DNA from: Kribbella pratensis
Lineage (GTDB): Bacteria; Actinomycetota; Actinomycetes; Propionibacteriales; Kribbellaceae
Length of the DNA stretch: 64,000 nucleotides
NCBI RefSeq assembly: GCF_004366075.1
Contig: NZ_SODU01000004.1
Coordinates: 62,001 to 126,000 of the forward strand
Reading direction: 5' to 3'
The notes under the pieces were generated by a model. The model was not told the DNA's origin. It searched no databases and saw nothing but the letters and a program-made list of their open reading frames with translations. The first letter of the stretch is position 1. Each line of letters opens with the position of its first letter. Shown in pieces: positions 1 to 7,673 of the stretch. Both the position numbers and the translations under genes were made by a program.

Positions 1-362
1 GATCCCCTACTACTGCTGTCGCAACGAAACCAGGCGACAAGGCGAAGACGTACCTGCTGCAGATCCCGTACCAGCAACAACCGGCCGCCGACGGCATCAC
101 CGTCGTCCAGGGTCAGCAGGACCCGGTCCAAGGCTGGTACTACCCCGACATCTTCCACCGCCAGTCGGCTCCGGTGGTCAAGTTCAACCGCAACGGGACG
201 AGCGCGACCATCCTGAGCGCGATCGTCCCGGCAGACTCGACCGAAACCGTCACCTACAAAACCCGAACCGTCAGCGGCATGTTGTTCGTCGACCTGACCG
301 TCGGCACCCGAAAGACGACCGTCCGGGTCCAGCAGGACGGCCGCCTCACCCGCATCAGCTGA
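1..362 (+). CDS. Heparinase II/III-like polysaccharide lyase, C-terminal fragment
   Basis: This is the 3' end of a gene that begins before the window; the frame is open from base 3 and ends at a TGA at 360-362. About 119 residues are visible. They form a beta-rich segment containing GWYYPDIFHRQ followed by SATILSAIVPAD, which resembles the C-terminal beta-sandwich of heparinase II/III family lyases, where a line such as 'a-t-vl-P' ends one of the sheets. The catalytic (alpha/alpha) toroid would lie upstream, so activity and substrate cannot be judged. Such lyases are usually secreted and break acidic polysaccharides by beta-elimination. Family call is moderate; a different beta-sandwich protein is possible. 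Confidence 0.55.
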   Translation, partial: SPTTAVATKPGDKAKTYLLQIPYQQQPAADGITVVQGQQDPVQGWYYPDIFHRQSAPVVKFNRNGTSATILSAIVPADSTETVTYKTRTVSGMLFVDLTVGTRKTTVRVQQDGRLTRIS

Positions 363-385
363 TCACTGTTCGGCAGCTGCCACCC

Positions 386-412
386 GGTCACAACCGTCGT
401 ACCTGCCTTGTC
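386..412 (+). promoter_or_regulatory. ECF41-type (SigJ) promoter for heme peroxidase
   Basis: GGTCACA at 386-392, exactly 16 bases, then TGTC at 409-412 followed by TCTCC. It matches five other sites in this window and the known ECF41 promoter type TGTCACA...CGTC. The -10 element ends 34 bases before the chosen peroxidase start, which argues against the upstream TTG start at 408. Confidence 0.7.
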
Positions 413-446
413 TCTCCTGTTGAATCGATTCTTCGGGAGGTTGTGG

Positions 447-1796
447 ATGAGTAGGCATCCGGCGACGCGGGACCACTGCTTGAGTTTGGTGCGCAGCGTG
501 GATCGGCCGACAGGTGGTGCACGGTACGGGCGGATGTTTCCGGACCTGGAGCCCTTGGGGACGGATCCGCACGTGCTGATGCGGGCCGGCGCCGACGGCG
601 GGATCTGTGACGCCGCGGCGGCGCTCGATCCCGGGGCCGCGCTGGATCCTGAGGCAGGGGGCGACGCTGAGCAGGCGGCCGGCTGGCCGTTCTTCGGGCA
701 GTTGCTGGCGCACGACACCACCGCGGACCGGTCGCCGATCGCGGGCGGAGTCGACACCGACGCGTTGCGGAACGCCCGCTCGCCGCGGCTCAACCTCGAG
801 ATGCTGTGCGCCGACGGGCCGATCGGTGCGCCGTACCTGTTCGATCGGGACGACCCCGCCAAGTTCCTGCTCGGCGCCGGCGGGTACGACGTACCGCGGA
901 ATCCCCAGGGTGTGGCGCTGATCGGTGACCCGCGCAACGACGTCCACCTGTTCTCGCTGAGTCTCCACGTCGCGCTTCTGCGGGCGCACAACCGGATCGT
1001 CGACAGTCTGCGGGCGAGCGGCGTACCTGAGGAGGACGTGTTCGAGCAGGCGCGGGTCACGCTCACGTGGCATTACCAGTGGATCGTCGTCCACGACTTC
1101 CTGCCGCGACTGGTCGGGCGGCCGTTGGTGGACGAGGTGCTCGAGGACGGCGGGAAGTGGTTCGCGCCGGAGCCCCTGCAGGCGTTCATCCCGCTGGAGT
1201 TCGCGGATGCGGCGTACCGCTACGGGCACGGCCAGATCCGGCACGCGTACCGACTGGTCGAGGGCGGTCCCGAGTTGCCGTTGTTCCCCGATCTGGTCGG
1301 GTTCGGGCCGGTGCGGCAGCGGCTCGATCTCACGCAGGTGTTCGACGTACCAGGACATCCGCCGGCGCAGCGGGCCAAGCGGCTCGACGGCCGGCTCGCC
1401 GCAAGCCTGATCGGCCTGCCGGAGCAGGTCACCGGCGCTGTGGACGAGACCGCGTACAAGTCCCTGGCGGTCCGCGATCTGCTGCGCGGCGACACGACCG
1501 GTCTGCCGAGTGGCGAGGAGGTCGCCAAGCTGCTCGGCGTACCGCCGCTCACCGAAGGCACCTGGCCGGGCGGTACGCCGCTGTGGTTCTACATCCTGAA
1601 GGAGTCCGAGTACCTCGGTGCGGGCGACCGCCTCGGACCGGTCGGCGGGCGGATCGTCGCCGAAGTACTGATCGGGCTGCTCCGGGCCGACCCGGCCAGC
1701 TACCTCAGCCTCGAACCGGACTGGCAGCCGAACCTCCCGGCCGCCGGCGAGACGTTCGGCCTGACCGACCTGCTCATCCCGGCCGGCTCGCACTGA
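447..1796 (+). CDS. Animal-type heme peroxidase family protein
   Basis: A 449-residue member of the animal heme-dependent peroxidase superfamily, which uses H2O2 to oxidise small substrates through a heme. Visible marks are FFGQLLAHDTTADRSP around residue 85, where the distal histidine of the family sits (compare GQLLDHD in myeloperoxidase), the helix LLRAHNRIVDSLR, and YRYGHGQIRHAYRL around residue 255, which carries the proximal histidine (compare FRYGH). No signal peptide is seen, so it is probably cytoplasmic. The ATG at 447 was chosen because GGGAGG at 435-440 is well spaced and an ECF41-type promoter ends just upstream; a TTG at 408 would lie at the -10 element. Its last 23 bases overlap the convergent NDH-2-like gene. 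Probably an oxidative stress gene of the SigJ regulon. Confidence 0.85.
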   Translation: MSRHPATRDHCLSLVRSVDRPTGGARYGRMFPDLEPLGTDPHVLMRAGADGGICDAAAALDPGAALDPEAGGDAEQAAGWPFFGQLLAHDTTADRSPIAGGVDTDALRNARSPRLNLEMLCADGPIGAPYLFDRDDPAKFLLGAGGYDVPRNPQGVALIGDPRNDVHLFSLSLHVALLRAHNRIVDSLRASGVPEEDVFEQARVTLTWHYQWIVVHDFLPRLVGRPLVDEVLEDGGKWFAPEPLQAFIPLEFADAAYRYGHGQIRHAYRLVEGGPELPLFPDLVGFGPVRQRLDLTQVFDVPGHPPAQRAKRLDGRLAASLIGLPEQVTGAVDETAYKSLAVRDLLRGDTTGLPSGEEVAKLLGVPPLTEGTWPGGTPLWFYILKESEYLGAGDRLGPVGGRIVAEVLIGLLRADPASYLSLEPDWQPNLPAAGETFGLTDLLIPAGSH

Positions 1797-3114
1797 GCGA
1801 CCGCGCCTTGGCCTCGGTCTGGAACGCATCGCGCGGACTCTGGACCGAGGCCAGCGACACGATGTCGCGGCTGTAGAAGAACGACACCAGCCAGATCGAC
1901 AGCACCCGCATCTTCCGGTCCCACGTCGGGACCGCGAGGACGTGGTACCCGCGGTGCATCAACCAGGCCGGCAGGCCCTTGATGACGATCCGCTTGTACT
2001 GGAAGATCCCGTTGCCGAGGCCGAGTGTCGCGATCACCCCGAGGCTGCTGTGCACGTAGTTCTTCGGCTCCCGTCCCCGCAGCGACCGCAGCAGGTTCTT
2101 CGCCAGCAGCTTCCCTTGCCGTACGGCGTTCTGCGCGTTCGGCACCGTGTACGCGTCCTTGGTAGGCGCCGCCAGATCAGGCACGGCCGCGTCGTCGCCG
2201 GCCGCCCAGGCGTCCGGGATGACCTCGGTCTCGGTGCCGATCCGTAGATCCGCCCGCACCTGGACCAGTCCACGCTCGTTGTGCGGCAGGTCGGTGTGGT
2301 TGCGGAGCAGCCGGGTCGCCGCATTGCCCGCCGTCCACACGATCAGCTCAGAGTCGAACTCCGTCCCGTCGGACAGCACCACGTGCCCGTCGTCGGCCGA
2401 CTGCATGAAGGTGTTCAGGTGCACGACCGCGCCGCGCTTCTCGAGCATCTTCACCACCCACTCGCCGGGCCGGTCGCTCACCTCCGGCAGGATCCGCCCG
2501 GTCGCCTCGACCAGGTGGAACGCGAGATCGCTCTCGGACAGCTCGGGGTACTTCCTCAGCAACCACCGCGCCAGCGACAGCAGCTCGGCGAACCCTTCGA
2601 CACCGGAGAACCCGCCGCCCACGAACGTGACCGTCAGGAGCTTGCGCCGCTCCGGCCCCGGCTCCAGTCCGGCCGCCTCGTCGAACGCGGTGAACAGCCG
2701 GTCCCGGATCGCCACGGCTTCCTCGACGTGCTTCATCCCGATCGCCCGATCGGCCACCCCCGGTACATGGAACGTCCGGGTCACCGCACCGGCGGTCACC
2801 GCGATCACGTCGTACGTCAGCTGATAATCCGGCCCGTCCGCCGGGTGGACCGTCACCGTCTTGTCCGCGTGCGAGATGTTCGTGACCATGCCGGCCACGA
2901 CCTTCGTGTGCTTCAGGTTCCGGCGCAGCGACACCGCCGCGTGCCGGGCCTCCACGGAACCGGCGACCACCTCGGGCAGGAACGGCTGGTACGTCATGTA
3001 CGGCCGCGGGTCGACGACGACCACCTCGGCCTCACCGCGCCGCAGCTTCTTCTCCAACCGCCATGCCGTGTAGAACCCGGCGTACCCGCCGCCCACCACC
3101 AAGATCCTGCGCAC
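1774..3114 (-). CDS. NDH-2-like NAD(P)/FAD-dependent oxidoreductase
   Basis: A 446-residue two-dinucleotide-binding flavoprotein like type II NADH dehydrogenase. It starts with the FAD Rossmann motif GGGYAGFYTAWRLEKK, has the NDH-2 signature YMTYQPFLPEV shortly after, a second NAD-binding motif VGGGFSGVEGFAEL near residue 165, and the C-terminal FAD contact WAAGDDAAVPD. Such enzymes pass electrons from NADH to quinones at the membrane without pumping protons. The GTG at 3114 is preferred because GGAG lies 6 bases upstream and the ECF41-type promoter places the transcript start near 3140; the GTG at 3141 would be at or before +1. It runs convergently into the peroxidase gene. Family is clear; quinone as acceptor is inferred. 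Confidence 0.85.
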   Translation of the reverse strand: MRRILVVGGGYAGFYTAWRLEKKLRRGEAEVVVVDPRPYMTYQPFLPEVVAGSVEARHAAVSLRRNLKHTKVVAGMVTNISHADKTVTVHPADGPDYQLTYDVIAVTAGAVTRTFHVPGVADRAIGMKHVEEAVAIRDRLFTAFDEAAGLEPGPERRKLLTVTFVGGGFSGVEGFAELLSLARWLLRKYPELSESDLAFHLVEATGRILPEVSDRPGEWVVKMLEKRGAVVHLNTFMQSADDGHVVLSDGTEFDSELIVWTAGNAATRLLRNHTDLPHNERGLVQVRADLRIGTETEVIPDAWAAGDDAAVPDLAAPTKDAYTVPNAQNAVRQGKLLAKNLLRSLRGREPKNYVHSSLGVIATLGLGNGIFQYKRIVIKGLPAWLMHRGYHVLAVPTWDRKMRVLSIWLVSFFYSRDIVSLASVQSPRDAFQTEAKARSLSASRPG

Positions 3115-3147
3115 CACACTCTCCGTCCGTCGACTTCTCACAGGTAA

Positions 3148-3174
3148 GACACCTCGGCCCGTCCGGATGTGACA
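3148..3174 (-). promoter_or_regulatory. ECF41-type (SigJ) promoter for NDH-2-like gene
   Basis: On the minus strand TGTCACA (3174-3168), 16 bases, TGTC (3151-3148), then TTACC. The same -35, spacer length and extended TGTCTTACC are found in front of the epimerase-sigJ operon, which makes common control by SigJ likely. Confidence 0.75.
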
Positions 3175-3177
3175 TTG

Positions 3178-3891
3178 CTAGGGGGCGCCCAGGGCGTCCA
3201 GGACCGTGGCGGTCACCGCTTCCGGCTGCGAGACGCTCAGCGCGTGCGAGCCACCGGCGATCTCGCGGGTGTCCTTCGCGCCCGCGCGTTCGGCGAGGAA
3301 GCGATGCAGGGCCACCGGGATGTTCAGGTCCTGGTCGCTGAACACGAACCAGGACGGGATCGTCTTCCATGCCGGCGTGGAGGTGGGCAGACCGGTGGTC
3401 AGCGCCGCCTCGGTCACCGGACGCTGGGTCGCGGCCATCAGCGCGGCCTGGTCGGCGGGTACGTCGGCGCAGAACTGCTGACGGAACACGTCCTGCCGGA
3501 TCGCGAGCTCGTTGCCGCCGGTGCTGACCGGGTACGCGGTCAGTGCGTCGCCGAGCGTGCTGCCCGGGAACTGCGAGGACAGCTGGAAGGCGGTCTCGCC
3601 GTGGTCGGGGGCGAACGCGCAGACATAGACGAGCGCCTTGACCGCGTCGTTGTCCGCCGCGGCCTGCGTGATCACCATGCCGCCGTACGAATGCCCGACC
3701 AGGACCACTGGCTTCCCGATACCGGCGATGACGTCGCGGACGTACTGCGCGTCGCCTTCGAGGCTGCGCAGCGGGTTGGCCACCGCGACCGTCTCGATCG
3801 ACCGCGCCCGCAGCCGCTCGACGACGCCGTTCCAGCTGGCCGACTCGGCGAACGCGCCGTGCACCAGGACGACGACCGGATTCTCACTCAT
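3178..3891 (-). CDS. Alpha/beta fold hydrolase (salicylate esterase/HNL-like group)
   Basis: A 237-residue alpha/beta hydrolase without signal peptide. VVLVHGAFAESASW gives the oxyanion-hole strand, VLVGHSYGGMV holds the nucleophile serine near residue 75, FSDQDLNIP the acid, and GGSHALSVSQPE the catalytic histidine. The overall layout, with YVRDVIAGIGKPVVLVGHSYGG, is that of the plant-type esterase/hydroxynitrile lyase-like group common in Actinobacteria; the substrate is unknown. Start ATG has GGAGAG a few bases upstream. It is divergent from the SdhA-like flavoprotein, and each gene has its own ECF41-type promoter in the 132-base gap between them. Confidence 0.85.
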   Translation of the reverse strand: MSENPVVVLVHGAFAESASWNGVVERLRARSIETVAVANPLRSLEGDAQYVRDVIAGIGKPVVLVGHSYGGMVITQAAADNDAVKALVYVCAFAPDHGETAFQLSSQFPGSTLGDALTAYPVSTGGNELAIRQDVFRQQFCADVPADQAALMAATQRPVTEAALTTGLPTSTPAWKTIPSWFVFSDQDLNIPVALHRFLAERAGAKDTREIAGGSHALSVSQPEAVTATVLDALGAP

Positions 3892-3922
3892 GGGGCTCTC
3901 CTTTTCTCGGACTACTTGATGA

Positions 3923-3949
3923 GACCAGACAGACAGCCAGGTTGTGACC
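3923..3949 (-). promoter_or_regulatory. ECF41-type (SigJ) promoter for alpha/beta hydrolase
   Basis: Minus strand GGTCACA (3949-3943), 16 bases, GGTC (3926-3923), followed by TC. This is the weakest of the six copies because the first base of both elements is G, but it is placed as the others, 31 bases before the start codon. Confidence 0.5.
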
Positions 3950-3957
3950 GGCGAGAC

Positions 3958-3984
3958 AGTCACAGAACGCCACTCCGGGTTGTC
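3958..3984 (+). promoter_or_regulatory. ECF41-type (SigJ) promoter for SdhA-like flavoprotein
   Basis: AGTCACA at 3958-3964, 16 bases, TGTC at 3981-3984. It lies back to back with the hydrolase promoter, the two -35 elements being 8 bases apart, as in the ltrA/epimerase region. Confidence 0.65.
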
Positions 3985-4023
3985 CTGGTGTGTAGGTACA
4001 GCCAATGCCCCTAAGGAGAACAG

Positions 4024-5754
4024 ATGAGCATCGCCGAACAGCAGATCGCCACGTCGGTCCTGGTGATCGGGACCGGTGGTGCCGGGCTCCGGGCGGCGAT
4101 CGAGCTGGCCGAGCAGGGTGTCGAGGTTCTTGCGCTCGGCAAACGCCCGCGCTCCGACGCGCACACCTCGCTCGCGGCCGGCGGCATCAACGCGGCGCTC
4201 GGCACCATGGACGCCCAGGACACCTGGCAGCAGCACGCAGCCGACACGCTCCAGGAGAGTTACCTGCTCGCGAACCCGGTCACCGTGCAGATCGTCGCCC
4301 AGGGCGCGGCGCGCGGGATCGAGGACCTCGAACGCTGGGGTATGCCGTTCGCGCGCGAGGCCGACGGCCGGATCTCGCAGCGGTTCTTCGGCGCGCACAC
4401 CTACCGCCGGACCGCGTTCGCCGGCGACTACACCGGGCTGGAGATCCAGCGCACGTTGATCAACCGCGCGGTCCAGCTCGGCGTACCGATCCTGGACACC
4501 GTCTACGTGACCCGGATCCTGGTGAAGGACAACACGGTCTTCGGCGCCTACGGTTTCGACGTCACGACCGGCCGGCGGTACGTCATCCATGCCGACGCGG
4601 TGATCCTGGCCGCGGGCGGTCACACCCGGATCTGGCGCCGTACGTCGTCTCGCCGTGACGAGAACACCGGCGACGCGTTCCGGCTCGCCTTCCTCGCGGG
4701 CGGCAGGCTCCGCGATCCCGAACTCGTCCAGTTCCACCCGTCCGGACTGATCGAGCCCGAGAACGCGGCGGGCACACTCGTCTCCGAGGCGGCCCGCGGC
4801 GAGGGCGGCCAGCTACGCAATGCCCTCGGCGAGCGGTTCATGGCGCGGTACGACGCGGAGCGGATGGAACTGTCCACGCGGGACCGGGTCGCGCTCGCGG
4901 AGTACACGGAGATCAAGGAAGGCCGCGGGACCCAGAACGGCGGTGTCTGGCTGGACGTGTCGCATCTCCCCCGCGAGACGATCATGCGGCGGCTGCCGCG
5001 GGTGTACCAGACGCTGCTCGAGCTGCAGATGCTCGACATCACCAAGCAGCCGATCGAGATCGCGCCGACCGCGCACTACTCGATGGGTGGCGTGTGGGTC
5101 CGTCCCGAGGACCACGGCACCGGCGTCGACGGGCTGTGGGCGATCGGCGAGGCCGCGAGCGGACTGCACGGCGCGAACCGGCTCGGCGGCAACTCACTGA
5201 TCGAGCTGCTGGTCTTCGGGCGGATCGTCGCCGAGGAAGCCGCGAAGTACTCGATCGGCCGGCAGGCCCAGGTGCGTTCGGCCGACGCCGTCGCCGAGGC
5301 ACGCGCCGAGATCGACCACCTGCTGACGAACGACGGGCCGGAGAACGTCCGCGCTCTGCAGCGCGCGTTGCGCGACACGATGACGGCACGGGCAGGTGTC
5401 GTCCGCGACGAGGACGGACTGCGGGCCGGGATCGCGGAGCTGACCGAGGTCGAGGAGCGGATCACGCAGGTCGGCGTACATCCGGACATCGCCGGCTTCC
5501 AGGACCTGGCCCACGCGTTCGATCTGAAGGCGTCGGCACTGGCCGCACGTGCGACCCTCGATGCGGCCCTGGTGCGACGGGAGACCCGTGGCTGCCACAA
5601 CCGCTCGGACTACCCGGAACTCGACGAATCGCTGCAGGTCAACCTCGTCTGGTCAGGCCCGGACACGATCGAGAAGGAACCGATCCCGGCAATCCCCGAC
5701 GACCTGCGGCACCTGATGCGACACGTCGCAACCGACGGCAAGTTGGTCGAGTGA
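4024..5754 (+). CDS. SdhA/FrdA/NadB-family FAD-binding flavoprotein
   Basis: A 576-residue flavoprotein of the fumarate reductase/succinate dehydrogenase/L-aspartate oxidase family. Seen: FAD site GTGGAGLRAAIELAEQG at the N terminus, HTSLAAGGINAALG near residue 48 (region of FAD attachment in SdhA), LVQFHPSGL, the substrate-site HYSMGGVWV near residue 355, GEAASGLHGANRLGGNSL for FAD, and a C-terminal helical domain with ETRGCHNRSDYPELD. AAGGAGA precedes the ATG. No iron-sulfur or membrane-anchor subunit gene and no nadA/nadC is adjacent, so it is an orphan subunit or a soluble oxidase. An ECF41-type promoter lies upstream. Substrate unknown; succinate/fumarate or aspartate are only family guesses. 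Confidence 0.8.
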   Translation: MSIAEQQIATSVLVIGTGGAGLRAAIELAEQGVEVLALGKRPRSDAHTSLAAGGINAALGTMDAQDTWQQHAADTLQESYLLANPVTVQIVAQGAARGIEDLERWGMPFAREADGRISQRFFGAHTYRRTAFAGDYTGLEIQRTLINRAVQLGVPILDTVYVTRILVKDNTVFGAYGFDVTTGRRYVIHADAVILAAGGHTRIWRRTSSRRDENTGDAFRLAFLAGGRLRDPELVQFHPSGLIEPENAAGTLVSEAARGEGGQLRNALGERFMARYDAERMELSTRDRVALAEYTEIKEGRGTQNGGVWLDVSHLPRETIMRRLPRVYQTLLELQMLDITKQPIEIAPTAHYSMGGVWVRPEDHGTGVDGLWAIGEAASGLHGANRLGGNSLIELLVFGRIVAEEAAKYSIGRQAQVRSADAVAEARAEIDHLLTNDGPENVRALQRALRDTMTARAGVVRDEDGLRAGIAELTEVEERITQVGVHPDIAGFQDLAHAFDLKASALAARATLDAALVRRETRGCHNRSDYPELDESLQVNLVWSGPDTIEKEPIPAIPDDLRHLMRHVATDGKLVE

Positions 5755-5771
5755 GGCGCACCTGACACTCG

Positions 5772-6548
5772 TTACTGGAGCCTGACGAGCACGCGCAGGT
5801 CTTTCGCCTGGACGAGGTACGTGCCTCCACGCATGTACGTCGCAGCGTTCGCCGGAGTCACGTGGATGACCGCGTTGCCGCTCCGGTCGAGCAGGATCTG
5901 AACGGCCCGCTTCTCCTGCCCGACCGGGCTCACCCGCGCGATCTCGCCATGATGTGCGGGCGATGTGCTCAGGATCACGTCCGTCTTCCGCCCGACCAGC
6001 GTGGGCACCGCTTCCTTGTCCGGTACGACGATGCGCGTGCTGCCGGCGCCGGCCCAATTCTCGAAGTCTCGGTACCACCCGTAGGCCTTCCCACCGAACG
6101 CTGTCGGCGCCGCCAACGCGGGTGAGGCCGCGAACACGATCCAGGACAGGATGCCGGCTCCGGCCAGCAAGGCCATCGTCTTCCGCGGCCAGCTCCTGTT
6201 CGAGTACTCCGTCTTCGCCAGCCGCTGGTCCGCGCCGGCCAGGTTGAGCGAGACCGCCTCCGCGACCTCACTCACCGCAGCTCCGGCCTGCCCTGGCGAT
6301 TTACCTGCAGCTCGCCGACGGCGAGTGTTCGTGTATTCGACGGCAAGCGGGATCGTCAGTACGACGACTCCGAGCAGCAGCACCAGCCGCAGGCCCAGGA
6401 CGGCGAGCCGCTTCGGACCGGAGCGGAAGAAGAGGAGCCAGACCGCCACCAGGACCAGCAAACTCAACGCCCACGGCCGAACCCAGAGCGGCAGGAACGA
6501 CAACGCGTTCAGCAACCATCCCAGCGGTGATCCGAGGACAAGCATCAC
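5772..6548 (-). CDS. Membrane protein of unknown function, last gene of NTPase operon
   Basis: 258 residues, family not recognised. Two hydrophobic segments near the N terminus (about residues 8-40 and 48-70) are followed by a charged, RRRR-containing cytoplasmic linker, a third membrane segment around residues 125-148 (LLAGAGILSWIVFAASPALA), and a roughly 100-residue soluble C-terminal domain that would face outward, with GWYRDFENWAGAGSTRIVVPD and VIHVTPANAATYMRGG. It begins 3 bases after the SPFH-like gene stops and is clearly in the same operon. A sensor or effector role at the membrane is a guess from the context only. Confidence 0.7.
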   Translation of the reverse strand: MMLVLGSPLGWLLNALSFLPLWVRPWALSLLVLVAVWLLFFRSGPKRLAVLGLRLVLLLGVVVLTIPLAVEYTNTRRRRAAGKSPGQAGAAVSEVAEAVSLNLAGADQRLAKTEYSNRSWPRKTMALLAGAGILSWIVFAASPALAAPTAFGGKAYGWYRDFENWAGAGSTRIVVPDKEAVPTLVGRKTDVILSTSPAHHGEIARVSPVGQEKRAVQILLDRSGNAVIHVTPANAATYMRGGTYLVQAKDLRVLVRLQ

Positions 6549-6551
6549 CGA

Positions 6552-7664
6552 TCACCCGCCTTGGCTGAAGTCGGAGTCACCGGGGCGCTCGCCGTCCTCC
6601 GCCGGCTCTGCGCGGTGCGCGGGCCGGGAATGATCCGTTGTACCGTCCTCCGCCGCGGCGCTCTCCACCTGCGGGTCCGGCGTCTTCTCGCCGACCGCCT
6701 CGATCGCACTGACAGCGGGGATCACGTCGCGGTGCCGCTGGGCGTCCATGAAGGTCCCGACACCCCTCGCCGCGCTATTCGGATCGGCCGCGAGATCGCC
6801 GCTCTCGAGTCGCTTGATGAACTCGAGGAACATGTTCTGCTCGCCCGCCTCGGAGTTCTGGAGTGTCGCTATGGCCATCTGGATGTTCTGCGCGGACGGC
6901 TCCATCAGCACCGCTTCCATCGCCGCCCCGCCGGCCGACTTCAGGTTGTCGCCGATCGCCTGCTGCAGCAGCTCCCGCTGCTTGAGCGTCAGCTCGAGAC
7001 CGGCGAGCTTGTCGACACCCCTGGCCACCGTCAGCTGCTTGGCAGTCCGGGCCTGCCGCAGCTCGACCAGGTGGGTAGCCGCCGCGTCGTCGTCGCGAAC
7101 TACGACGTCGCGAACGGTCACGGTGAGCCATGGCGGTAGGTCGGTCAGATCCCTACCGACCAACTCGTCGTTCAGGAGATCCTCCGCCAGCTTGCGCAGG
7201 TAGAGGACCGGATCGGCCAGGTTCTCGGTCGGGAACTCCTGATTCCGCAGAGTGCGCTTCAGCATTGCCGACAAGGTCGGCCGGAACTGGTCCTCGAGCG
7301 AAGTGATCCCGTTCAGCGCGAGCCGGCGGCCGAACGTGGCGTCCACGTCGACGTCGACATGCACGTTGACGGTCACGATGTAGCGCGCGTACGACGTACT
7401 GAACACGTCGGCGTAGTCGAGTTGGAGGTCCCGTCCCCCGGCGTCGACGATCACCCACGAGACGTAGCCGGCGAACGTGCGCTCGCCGGCCGTCGCTCCG
7501 GAAGCGATCGTGGCCTGTCCGCCGGCATCGAGCAGGATCAGCTGCTGACCGTGCTCCAGGTCGGGCAACTCCAGGCGGAGCCGGCGGAACTTGAACCTGC
7601 GCCGGTCGCGCTCGAACGTGCCGCTGCGTACGACCAGCGGCCGGTTGATCTGAGTCTGCGTCAT
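6552..7664 (-). CDS. SPFH/band-7-like cytoplasmic protein
   Basis: 370 residues. The first 190 have the alternating beta pattern of an SPFH (stomatin/prohibitin/flotillin) domain, with ARYIVTVNVHVDVDVDATFG and PPWLTVTVRDVVVRDD; this is followed by a long alanine- and glutamine-rich helix (HLVELRQARTAKQLTVAR onward), as in band-7 proteins, and an acidic, proline-rich disordered tail. No transmembrane segment is visible, so it may be recruited to the membrane by its operon partner. The family assignment is from pattern only. SPFH proteins build oligomeric rings at membranes and often work with proteases or NTPases; here the neighbours are a P-loop NTPase and a membrane protein. Confidence 0.6.
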   Translation of the reverse strand: MTQTQINRPLVVRSGTFERDRRRFKFRRLRLELPDLEHGQQLILLDAGGQATIASGATAGERTFAGYVSWVIVDAGGRDLQLDYADVFSTSYARYIVTVNVHVDVDVDATFGRRLALNGITSLEDQFRPTLSAMLKRTLRNQEFPTENLADPVLYLRKLAEDLLNDELVGRDLTDLPPWLTVTVRDVVVRDDDAAATHLVELRQARTAKQLTVARGVDKLAGLELTLKQRELLQQAIGDNLKSAGGAAMEAVLMEPSAQNIQMAIATLQNSEAGEQNMFLEFIKRLESGDLAADPNSAARGVGTFMDAQRHRDVIPAVSAIEAVGEKTPDPQVESAAAEDGTTDHSRPAHRAEPAEDGERPGDSDFSQGG

Positions 7665-7673
7665 GTGGTCACC

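Noticed and set aside
408-446. TTG start adding 13 residues to the heme peroxidase
   Set aside because: It overlaps the -10 element of the ECF41-type promoter and has no ribosome site, whereas the ATG at 447 has GGGAGG.
3965-3980. Reading the hydrolase/flavoprotein gap as a single operator rather than two promoters
   Set aside because: The TGTGACC...AGTCACA arms are not exactly symmetrical, but each has its own NGTC at 16 bases and start at the same distance, which fits promoters better.
3892-4737. N-terminal extension of the alpha/beta hydrolase
   Set aside because: It runs antisense through the SdhA-like gene and across two promoters; the ATG at 3891 has a good ribosome site.
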